A DNA stretch of 5,620 bases from Desulfobulbaceae bacterium (GCA_026986885.1 JALSNT010000018.1:1-5620); one strand, 5' to 3'; shown: positions 1 to 5,620, counted from the stretch's first letter. Made by a program: numbers and translations. The notes: a model not told the origin generated them from the sequence alone.

Positions 1-11
1 CATTTTCATTT

Positions 12-61
12 ATGGGCATCATATTCCTTCCCTTCCGGGAATATGATGCCCATTTTCTTTT
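12..61 (+). terminator. Intrinsic terminator of an upstream gene outside the window
   Basis: A perfect 16-bp inverted repeat (ATGGGCATCATATTCC at 12-27 pairs with GGAATATGATGCCCAT at 38-53) encloses a 10-nt loop. It is followed at once by a T-rich tract, TTTTCTTTT, at 53-61. The sequence on the other side of the stem is not T-rich when read on the minus strand, so the element terminates + strand transcription. The gene it serves would lie left of the window. It insulates the glutamate synthase operon from upstream transcription. Confidence 0.85.
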
Positions 62-94
62 CACGCCTTCTCGCCATTGGTTTTCACTTTGTTC

Positions 95-123
95 TTGACA
101 GTTTTCTACTTTTTTTGTATTCG
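95..123 (+). promoter_or_regulatory. Candidate sigma-70 promoter of the glutamate synthase operon
   Basis: A perfect -35 hexamer, TTGACA, lies at 95-100. The -10 box is weak: TATTCG at 118-123 gives the ideal 17-nt spacer but matches only three of six consensus bases, while TGTATT at 116-121 matches four with a 15-nt spacer. Another possible -10, GATAAT at 155-160, has no good -35 partner. The position, between the upstream terminator and the first gene, is right for the operon promoter. The exact start is uncertain, and a poor -10 would fit activator dependence. Confidence 0.4.
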
Positions 124-189
124 TCCCATCTGCAGTCTCAACGTTCCATATGTCGATAATCCAGGTCTGTCCCGGATGCGTGCATGATC

Positions 190-205
190 TGAATCGTTCG
201 ATTCA
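190..205. promoter_or_regulatory. Palindromic operator-like site upstream of gene 1
   Basis: The sequence TGAATCG-TT-CGATTCA is a perfect 7+7 palindrome with a 2-nt centre. It ends 25 nt before the first start codon and lies about 70 nt downstream of the candidate -10 region. The 2-nt centre is too tight for a good RNA hairpin loop, so a dimeric DNA-binding regulator is a likelier reader than an RNA structure. I do not recognise the motif as the site of a particular regulator. It occurs once in what I could read, so its role is inferred from symmetry and position alone. Confidence 0.35.
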
Positions 206-219
206 CAGCAATGTCTTTC

Positions 220-224
220 AGGAG
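220..224 (+). promoter_or_regulatory. Ribosome binding site of gene 1
   Basis: AGGAG lies six bases before the ATG at 231 and fixes that start. The start also puts cysteine at residue 2, as an N-terminal-nucleophile amidotransferase requires. Confidence 0.85.
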
Positions 225-230
225 TAATCC

Positions 231-1367
231 ATGTGTCGTTTAGCGCTAAAATCTTCAGATACACCTTTTTCTCCATACGAGGTTCTGCAGGCCATGGAGG
301 CCATGCAGGAGGGGTACGATGGATCGGGACTGGGTCTGCTCATGCGCGGGGTCCATTTCGCGGATTTCAACTATGAGCGTGATTCCCAGATCATCCTTTC
401 CGGGATTGCCCATACCGAGGCGGCCCTGTCCCGGTTGAACGGGATTATGGAATCCCGCGGTTTTGAACAGAAGTATGACCACGAGTTCAAAGTACACCCG
501 GAGATGATCGAAGCCGAAGACCGTTTTAAATACATTGTCCGGGTTTATAAGAAGCCTGAAAACATGACCAGGGACGAGCTTGAGGATTACCTGATGCATA
601 CCCGTCTGTTCCTGCGCCGTGATGGCGAACAGCACGGATCCGATCTGACGGTTTTTTCTTTCTGGTCTGATGTGGTGATGATTAAAGAGGTAGGTTGGCC
701 GCTTGCCGTCGGCGATGCCCTCACTTTAAGCGACAATCGGATTACTGCCCGGGTGGTCATGGCCCAGGGACGGCAGAATACCAATTACGGTATCAATCTC
801 TATGCCTGCCATCCGTTTTTTATCCAGGGTATTTCCACCATGACCAACGGGGAAAACACCGCCTTTGTGCCCATCAAAGAGTGGCTGGAAGGGAAAAACA
901 TTCCCGGCTATACCGGCTATCAGAGTGATTCCGAGGTATTTACCCATATTCTTCATTATGTGACCAAAAAACTGAAACTTCCCCTTGAAGTCTATAAGCA
1001 TGTTATTACCCCTCTAAAGACGGAAGAGTTAAACGTGCATCCCCAGGGTGATTTTCTTAAAGGGCTGAAAACCGCCTGCCGCAGGCTGATTATTGACGGC
1101 CCCAATGCCGTGATCGCCACCCTGCCGGATGAGACCGGTATGCTGGTCATGGATGCCAAAAAAATGCGGCCGGCGACCGTGGGCGGCAAACCCGGCACCT
1201 GGGCCATTGCTTCAGAGATGTGCGGGGTGCAGGCAATGGTGCCGGACCGCGATCCCGCCTTTGACTTTCAACCCATGCGTGAACATACCGTTATTATTCC
1301 TCCAGATCGTAAGGAACTTTTGATATGGACTCAGTTCGATCCGTTTACACTACCCCAAGCAGCCTGA
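231..1367 (+). CDS. Glutamate synthase, class II glutamine amidotransferase subunit (GlxB/GltB-N type)
   Basis: This 378-residue cytoplasmic protein supplies the glutaminase activity of glutamate synthase. It hydrolyses glutamine to glutamate and passes ammonia to the FMN subunit encoded next door. The protein begins Met-Cys-Arg-Leu. Removal of the initiator Met would expose Cys2 as the N-terminal nucleophile, with no propeptide. Further family marks are the DGSG-containing stretch near residues 29-40 (YDGSGLGLLMRG) and Asn206-Gly207-Glu208 (MTNGENT), which matches the Asn-Gly oxyanion-hole segment of class II amidotransferases. In classical GltB this domain is fused to the FMN domain; here it stands alone, as in archaeal-type enzymes. 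The start is set by AGGAG six bases upstream and by Cys2. The last 14 codons overlap gene 2. No signal peptide or membrane segment is visible. The family is secure; the activity of this exact protein is inferred. Symbols glxB or gltB1 are used for such genes, but none is standard, so I give none. Confidence 0.93.
   Translation: MCRLALKSSDTPFSPYEVLQAMEAMQEGYDGSGLGLLMRGVHFADFNYERDSQIILSGIAHTEAALSRLNGIMESRGFEQKYDHEFKVHPEMIEAEDRFKYIVRVYKKPENMTRDELEDYLMHTRLFLRRDGEQHGSDLTVFSFWSDVVMIKEVGWPLAVGDALTLSDNRITARVVMAQGRQNTNYGINLYACHPFFIQGISTMTNGENTAFVPIKEWLEGKNIPGYTGYQSDSEVFTHILHYVTKKLKLPLEVYKHVITPLKTEELNVHPQGDFLKGLKTACRRLIIDGPNAVIATLPDETGMLVMDAKKMRPATVGGKPGTWAIASEMCGVQAMVPDRDPAFDFQPMREHTVIIPPDRKELLIWTQFDPFTLPQAA
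1311..1316 (+). promoter_or_regulatory. Ribosome binding site of gene 2, inside gene 1
   Basis: AAGGAA lies eight bases before the ATG at 1325 and within the coding sequence of gene 1. It supports 1325 as the start and hence a real 43-nt overlap, compatible with translational coupling of the two subunits. Confidence 0.7.
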
Positions 1368-2965
1368 CCTACTGCGACCTGCCCTGGATTATCCAGCATC
1401 GCGAGGACCGCTGTACGCTTTGCGGCCGCTGTACGGCTGTCTGTCCGGTTAATGCCATTTATCTGACCTACCGGCGGCAGCGGGTTCCCAAGCTTGATGT
1501 CCTTAAGAAAAAACGGGGCAACGAGTATCGTCATTTTGTCGGTATCCGCCAGCATACCTCCATCGCCAAAAAGTGCATTGGCTGCGGCATGTGCTCTTCG
1601 GTCTGCCCCAATGAGGCAATCGGTCCGGTGCCCAACATCAATGAACATCGGACGGTTTTTCATCAAAACCAGAAGGGTGATGCCTGGAAACGGGGCGGTC
1701 GGCGTAACAAGACCGGCGCCACCATTCTTGACCGCATCGCCTTTGACCGGATCTCCATGCTCACCGATCCGGCGCTGGATGCCGGGCGGCATGAGTTCAA
1801 CCTGAACACCATTCTCGGTAGAGTTCTGCCGCCGGAAGAATTCCTGCGCCGCAAGATGGCCGGGGAATGGATCCCTCCCACCCGGGAGATTTTCCCCTTT
1901 ATCATAGGGTCGATGTCGTTTGGGGCGCTTTCGCCCAACATGTGGCTGGGCCTGCTGCAGGGCGTCGCCTACTGCAACGAGGTGCTGGGTATTCCCGTGG
2001 TCATGGCCACCGGTGAAGGCGGTTGCCCGCCCTGGGTGCTGAAGAGTCCGTTTCTCAAATACATCATTCTCCAGATAGCCTCGGGTTATTTCGGCTGGGA
2101 TGAGATTATCCGGGCAATCCCTGAAATGCAGTGTGATCCGGCCGCCATAGAGATTAAATACGGTCAGGGCGCCAAACCCGGTGACGGCGGTCTGTTGATG
2201 TGGTTCAAGGTGTCCAAGCTGATTGCCCGTCTGCGCGGGGTGCCCGAGGGGGTTGACCTGCCGTCGCCGCCGGTCCATCAGACGCTCTATTCCATTGAAG
2301 AGAGTGTCATGAAGATGATCCAGACCCTGTCCATGGCCTTTGGTTTCCGGGTGCCGGTCTATCCCAAGATATCCGGCTCAACCTCGTCCAAGGCCGTTCT
2401 CAACAATCTGGTGCGCAATCCGTATGCCGGAGGCCTGCTCATTGACGGCATCGACGGCGGTACCGGCGCTGCCTATAATGTTTCCATGGATGCCACCGGT
2501 CATCCCATAGCCTCTAACCTGCGTGAGTGCTATCTTGATCTGGTCGCCCAGGGGCGCCAGAATGAGATTCCGCTCTTTGCCGCCGGTGGTATCGGCAAAA
2601 ACGGCAATGTGACCCAGAACGGGATGGCCCTTATCATGTTAGGAGCCTCCGGTGTCCATATGGGCAAGTATATCATGCAGTCCTGCGCCGGTTGCCTCGG
2701 CAATGAAAAAGGACGGTGTAATGTCTGTAACGTCGGCATCTGTCCCAAGGGTATCACCTCCCAGAATCCTAAATTGTACCGGCGGCTTGATCCCGATGAT
2801 GTTGCCCAGCGGGTGGCCGACACCTTTATGGCCATCCGCACGGAAATGAAGAAGATCATGGCTCCGCTCGGACGTTCGCAGAGTCTGCCCATCGGCATGT
2901 CCGATGCCCTTGGCATTGATGATGCCGACGTCGCCGACAGGTTGAAGATCAAGTATATCTGTTGA
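1325..2965 (+). CDS. gltB: Glutamate synthase FMN-binding subunit with N-terminal 2[4Fe-4S] ferredoxin domain (archaeal type)
   Basis: This 546-residue protein is the synthase core, which adds ammonia to 2-oxoglutarate and reduces the product to glutamate on FMN. Residues ~20-100 form a bacterial-type ferredoxin domain: Cys30-33-36-40-Pro and Cys84-87-90-94-Pro, each C-x2-C-x2-C-x3-C-P. The FMN TIM barrel follows, with GSMSFGALS at 195-203, ATGEGG at 228-233, EIKYGQGAKPG at 276-286, an SPPVHQTLYSIE stretch, and GGTGAA in the barrel's phosphate-binding part. These match the glutamate synthase central domain (TGEGG, GQGAKPG, SPPxHxxxYSIE, GGTGA). A cysteine cluster at 454, 457, 465, 468 and 473 sits where classical GltB binds its [3Fe-4S] centre. 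The C-terminal GXGXG domain of classical GltB is absent and is encoded in gene 3 instead. The Lys of the classical SIK motif after GGTGA is not conserved here (VSMD), which I associate with the archaeal-type branch. The protein is cytoplasmic. The annotation is secure at family level; use of gltB for the split form is loose. Confidence 0.94.
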   Translation: MDSVRSVYTTPSSLTYCDLPWIIQHREDRCTLCGRCTAVCPVNAIYLTYRRQRVPKLDVLKKKRGNEYRHFVGIRQHTSIAKKCIGCGMCSSVCPNEAIGPVPNINEHRTVFHQNQKGDAWKRGGRRNKTGATILDRIAFDRISMLTDPALDAGRHEFNLNTILGRVLPPEEFLRRKMAGEWIPPTREIFPFIIGSMSFGALSPNMWLGLLQGVAYCNEVLGIPVVMATGEGGCPPWVLKSPFLKYIILQIASGYFGWDEIIRAIPEMQCDPAAIEIKYGQGAKPGDGGLLMWFKVSKLIARLRGVPEGVDLPSPPVHQTLYSIEESVMKMIQTLSMAFGFRVPVYPKISGSTSSKAVLNNLVRNPYAGGLLIDGIDGGTGAAYNVSMDATGHPIASNLRECYLDLVAQGRQNEIPLFAAGGIGKNGNVTQNGMALIMLGASGVHMGKYIMQSCAGCLGNEKGRCNVCNVGICPKGITSQNPKLYRRLDPDDVAQRVADTFMAIRTEMKKIMAPLGRSQSLPIGMSDALGIDDADVADRLKIKYIC

Positions 2966-3055
2966 TCCATCTCCCACCCGGATGGAGTGGCATAAACGCA
3001 CGTTTTCAACGCATCTGCGGATGTGTTTAACTTCTATACATAACTGACAGCAGAA
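2966..3055 (+). promoter_or_regulatory. Structured intercistronic spacer with a UNCG-tetraloop hairpin
   Basis: This 90-nt gap is the only sizeable spacer in the operon. AACGCATC (3008-3015) pairs with GATGTGTT (3020-3027), with one G-U, around a TGCG loop closed by C-G, which is the extra-stable cUNCGg tetraloop class. A smaller hairpin, TCCATC (2966-2971) with GATGGA (2981-2986), lies next to the stop codon of gene 2. AACGCA is repeated at 2995-3000 and 3008-3013, so the GTGTT arm could switch partners. No T-tract follows, so this is not a clear terminator. An mRNA processing or stabilising element, or an attenuator tuning gene 3, is possible; the function is inferred. Confidence 0.45.
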
Positions 3056-5419
3056 ATGAGTGCACAAGATAGGAAGGTTGTAAGAGTTCGCGGCAGGGAT
3101 GATCAGGGCAGGCGTCTGACTTCCAAGGTCTTTGAGGAAGAAGTACGGGGAGCCGCGGCTGCCGCTGATGAGCTGATCCTCGAATCATTTGGCCAGCATA
3201 ATATCGGCCTGCGCCTGGGAACAAAAGAGCATCCCCTGACCATTCGGGTACAGGGACCGGCCGGGCAGCGTCTTGGCTGTATGGGACAGCCGGGAGCAAC
3301 GATCATCTGTGAAAACGCCGCTTCCGACGATGTGGGGTATCTCAATATCGGCGCTGATATTATTGTCCGCGGTAATGCGACCAACGGTGTCTGTAATGCC
3401 ATGGCCGGCGGTCGGGTTATGATCGGCGGTTCCATCGGCGCCCGCGGCCTGACCATGACCAAATGGAATCCGGAATATGAACGTCCCGAGATGTGGGTCC
3501 TTGGCTCGGTGGGCGATACCTTTGCCGAATTCAACTGTGGTGGTGTCGGTATTGTCTGCGGTGTGGAGCCCAAAAATCCTGAGAATGTACTTGGCTATCG
3601 ACCCTGTGTCGGCATGGTCGGTGGAAAAATCTATTTTCGCGGTAAAACCGATGATTCCTATTCGCGGACCAACGCCAGACTGACCCAGCCCGATGATGAG
3701 GAGTGGCAATGGTTGAGCGAACGATTACCCGAATATCTTGAGGCCATTAACCGTCCGGAACTGCTGGATATGCTGTCTGAACGAGAGGAGTGGAATCTGC
3801 TCTCGGCCATTACCCCCCAGGAACGGGCCCTGATGTTTTCCGGTCCCATGCCCATGGCCGAATTCTCCCGGCGGGTGTGGAGTCAGGGCTTCGGCGGTGG
3901 TGACCCCCTGCGTGACCTGGCACCCGGTCTTGAGCGCAGTGTGATCGGCGTTATTGAATCAGGTGAATTCAGGCGGCGCAAACCATTCTGGGCCAATCGC
4001 AGCTCGGCCGCACCCTGCACCTATTACTGTCCCATGCATATTCCAACCATTGACAGGTTGCGCATGATTCGTGAGGGCAAGACCGAAGAGGCATATGAGA
4101 TGCTGCTGCGGTATACGCCTTTTCCGGCTTCGGTCTGCGGGACGATCTGTCCCAATCTCTGTATTCAGAACTGTTCACGCAAGAAGGTAGATTATTCCAT
4201 TGACGTTCAGGTCTTAGGCCGGGCCGTTCACCGGGTGGATCCGCCCAAAGCACAGCCGTCCATAGGCAGAAAAGTGGCGATTATCGGCGGTGGCCCTGCC
4301 GGTATGGCCGTTGCCTGGCATTTGGCCTTAAACGGGGTCGAGGCCCATATATTTGAACGGGACAACCAGTTAGGCGGCAAATTGGCTCAAACTATTCCCT
4401 GGGAACGTCTGTCCAAGGCGGTCTGGGAGATGGAGATCGCCCGTTTTCTGAAAGAGGACAATATAACCGTTCATTTCGGCGAATCCATGACCAAAGAAAG
4501 GGTTGAGGAGCTGAAAAAGGAGTTTGATTTCGTTGTTGTTGCCGTGGGCACCCATCAACCCAAAACAATTCCTTTCCCCGGACATGAACGGGTGATCCCC
4601 GCCCTTGATTACCTGAAGGCGGCCAAGAGTGAGTGTCCAATGGAGACCGGTAAGCAGGTGGTGATCATCGGTGCCGGTAATGTGGGTTGTGATGTGGCTG
4701 CCGAGGCCTACCGGCTGGGAGCGGAGCAGGTTACTCTGGTGGATATTCAGAAACCGCTTGCCTTTGGCAAGGAACGCGATGCCGCCGAGGCCCTTGGTGC
4801 CGTCTTCAAGTGGCCGGTAATGACCAGAGAGGTCACCGAGGAGGGGCTGGTGACCGATCAGGGAGAGCTGATTCCCGCCCAGACCGTTATTATTTCCATC
4901 GGCGACGTGCCGCAGCTGCCCTTTTTGCCGGATTCCGTCGAGGTGGTCAAGGTGGCGGGCGGGTCCTGGATCAAGACCGATGAAACAGGTCGCACCAGTG
5001 ATCCTAAAATCTTTGCCGTTGGTGATGTGGAACGGCCAGGTCTGGCCACCAATGCCCTTGGTGCCGGCAAGAGAACCGGTGAATTTCTGGCCGCGACCTT
5101 GAAGGGTGAGGAATGGAAACCATTTGCCAAAAAACTGATCAAGTATGAGGCGCTGACCATTGCCCATTATGATCCGGCTGAGGAAAAGGGTGATACGGAA
5201 AATCACCAGGCAGCCCGTTGTCTGAGTTGCGGTTCCTGCCGGGACTGTCACCTCTGCGAGACCATCTGTCCGACCCATGCCATTTCCCGGCGCGAGATTG
5301 TGGCCGAAGATCCTGACGGCGTTAATTATGAATATGTCTCCGATGACCGCAAGTGTATTGCCTGCGGCTTTTGTGCCGATACCTGTCCCTGCGGTATCTG
5401 GACCATGCAGCCGTTCTGA
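3056..5419 (+). CDS. GXGXG domain fused to GltD-like FAD/NAD(P)H oxidoreductase with C-terminal 2[4Fe-4S] ferredoxin domain
   Basis: This 787-residue protein combines two parts that are separate in classical GltB/GltD. Residues ~20-215 are the glycine-rich GXGXG beta-helix of the GltB C-terminus and FwdC (regular glycines at 94, 99, 106, 111, 118-119, 124-125, 128, 131, 162-165 and 189-196). After a charged linker, residues ~310-390 form the GltD-type N-terminal iron-sulfur domain (Cys321, 325, 361, 365, 369, 373). FAD binds at GGGPAG (411-416), with Glu434 after the second strand and Gly656-Asp657 near the end. The pyridine nucleotide site is GAGNVG (539-544). The C-terminus carries Cys728-731-734-738 and Cys767-770-773-777, plus Cys722, 725 and 779. 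Its likely role is to oxidise NAD(P)H and pass electrons through the clusters to the FMN subunit. The ATG at 3056 is the first possible: an in-frame TAA lies at 3041, and the preceding CAGCAGAA is a poor ribosome binding site. The domain calls are secure; nucleotide preference and electron route are inferred. Confidence 0.93.
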   Translation: MSAQDRKVVRVRGRDDQGRRLTSKVFEEEVRGAAAAADELILESFGQHNIGLRLGTKEHPLTIRVQGPAGQRLGCMGQPGATIICENAASDDVGYLNIGADIIVRGNATNGVCNAMAGGRVMIGGSIGARGLTMTKWNPEYERPEMWVLGSVGDTFAEFNCGGVGIVCGVEPKNPENVLGYRPCVGMVGGKIYFRGKTDDSYSRTNARLTQPDDEEWQWLSERLPEYLEAINRPELLDMLSEREEWNLLSAITPQERALMFSGPMPMAEFSRRVWSQGFGGGDPLRDLAPGLERSVIGVIESGEFRRRKPFWANRSSAAPCTYYCPMHIPTIDRLRMIREGKTEEAYEMLLRYTPFPASVCGTICPNLCIQNCSRKKVDYSIDVQVLGRAVHRVDPPKAQPSIGRKVAIIGGGPAGMAVAWHLALNGVEAHIFERDNQLGGKLAQTIPWERLSKAVWEMEIARFLKEDNITVHFGESMTKERVEELKKEFDFVVVAVGTHQPKTIPFPGHERVIPALDYLKAAKSECPMETGKQVVIIGAGNVGCDVAAEAYRLGAEQVTLVDIQKPLAFGKERDAAEALGAVFKWPVMTREVTEEGLVTDQGELIPAQTVIISIGDVPQLPFLPDSVEVVKVAGGSWIKTDETGRTSDPKIFAVGDVERPGLATNALGAGKRTGEFLAATLKGEEWKPFAKKLIKYEALTIAHYDPAEEKGDTENHQAARCLSCGSCRDCHLCETICPTHAISRREIVAEDPDGVNYEYVSDDRKCIACGFCADTCPCGIWTMQPF

Positions 5420-5447
5420 TACCAGATAGCGGGACGAAAGGAACCGG

Positions 5448-5472
5448 AGCCGTGTCGGTCGGCTATTTTTTT
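5448..5472 (+). terminator. Candidate intrinsic terminator of the glutamate synthase operon
   Basis: AGCCG (5448-5452) pairs with CGGCT (5460-5464) around a 7-nt loop, followed by A and seven T residues at 5466-5472. It lies about 30 nt after the gene 3 stop. A longer alternative fold pairs ATAGC (5426-5430) with GCTAT (5462-5466) and ACCG (5443-5446) with CGGT (5456-5459), ending at the same T-tract. The stem is short, so strength is uncertain, but position and T-tract fit. The minus strand shows no T-tract after the stem, so it acts in the + direction. Confidence 0.65.
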
Positions 5473-5620
5473 ATAAAGCGGAGTGCTACTTTATAATTTT
5501 TGCAGTCAAGATCCTTGGGAAGTACGGTTCCTTTGGCGACCAGAACGGTCAGTACCTTGCCGCCCACAGGGTCCTGCCGGAATTGTTTTCTTCGCTCCCG
5601 TCCCCTGGGTCCGGTAATAC
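5463..5620 (-). CDS. C-terminal end of an unidentified convergent gene (partial)
   Basis: On the minus strand an open frame enters from the right edge and stops at TAG (5465-5463), giving the last 51 residues of a protein whose start is outside the window. The tail is basic and alternates hydrophobic and polar residues (KVLTVLVAKG, then NYKVALRFIKK), which looks like real beta-strand-rich protein. Its codon choice resembles that of the neighbours. The Y-x-V-x-L-x-F ending is reminiscent of the last strand of PilZ-like beta barrels, but too little is visible to name a family. The opposite + strand is also open over most of this stretch but has no ATG start. Its final codons overlap the terminator of the glutamate synthase operon. 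Confidence 0.5.
   Translation of the reverse strand, partial: ITGPRGRERRKQFRQDPVGGKVLTVLVAKGTVLPKDLDCKNYKVALRFIKK

Noticed and set aside
124..230. A glutamine or other riboswitch in the leader
   Set aside because: I could find no paired helices or conserved-looking loop arrangement apart from the short palindrome at 190-205, and no terminator or anti-terminator pair.
211..243. A 10-codon open frame (ATG at 211, TAG at 241-243) overlapping the start of gene 1, as a possible leader peptide
   Set aside because: It has no ribosome binding site of its own and no run of glutamine, glutamate or other regulatory codons, so it is probably chance.
1331..2278. A 315-residue open frame on the minus strand, opposite gene 2
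   Set aside because: It lies wholly antisense to a well-supported FMN/ferredoxin gene, has no recognisable motif and no own ribosome site, and its composition is what codon bias of the sense gene produces.
3035..3040. TATACA as a -10 box of an internal promoter before gene 3
   Set aside because: No -35-like hexamer lies 16-18 nt upstream, and transcription would begin only about 10 nt before the start codon.
4370..5278. A 302-residue open frame on the minus strand, opposite the GltD-like part of gene 3
   Set aside because: It is the complement of a region with clear FAD, NAD(P)H and iron-sulfur motifs. The translation is rich in His, Gly and Leu without domain features, typical of an antisense shadow.
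5463..5620. Calling the partial minus-strand gene a PilZ-domain protein from its RKQFR and YKVALRF segments
   Set aside because: The two segments are too close together for a complete PilZ domain and the D/N-x-S-x-x-G motif is not visible, so the resemblance is not sufficient.

Overview
The window holds one compact three-gene operon on the + strand. It encodes an archaeal-type (split, ferredoxin-rich) glutamate synthase (GOGAT), the enzyme that turns glutamine and 2-oxoglutarate into two glutamates during ammonium assimilation. The large subunit of the classical enzyme is broken up and rearranged. The glutaminase domain is a separate gene (231-1367). The FMN/glutamate-synthase domain carries an N-terminal two-cluster ferredoxin domain (1325-2965). 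The GXGXG beta-helix domain is detached from the FMN domain and fused to the N-terminus of a GltD-like FAD/pyridine-nucleotide oxidoreductase, which ends in another two-cluster ferredoxin domain (3056-5419).

Layout. Positions 12-61 are a strong intrinsic terminator for a + strand gene lying upstream of the window. Positions 62-230 are the operon leader, with a consensus -35 box (TTGACA), only weak -10 candidates, and a 16-nt palindrome shortly before the first start codon. Genes 1 and 2 overlap by 43 nt, and the ribosome binding site of gene 2 lies inside gene 1. A structured 90-nt spacer separates genes 2 and 3. A candidate intrinsic terminator follows gene 3 and overlaps the 3' end of a convergent minus-strand reading frame that runs off the right edge (5463-5620).

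How the genes work together (family knowledge plus inference). The amidotransferase releases ammonia from glutamine. The FMN subunit adds it to 2-oxoglutarate and reduces the imine. Electrons reach FMN from the FAD/NAD(P)H subunit through iron-sulfur clusters. The many cysteine motifs in genes 2 and 3 indicate a longer electron-transfer chain than in the classical NADPH-GltBD enzyme, and reduced ferredoxin may be an alternative or additional donor.

Organism. The split ferredoxin-type GOGAT and its protein style suggest an anaerobic bacterium, most likely Desulfobacterota (the former Deltaproteobacteria, possibly Desulfobulbales-like). This is judged from protein character only. No rRNA, tRNA, mobile element, CRISPR or phage signal is visible. 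The window is core nitrogen metabolism with an uncommon domain arrangement, and I do not see a wholly new system in it.
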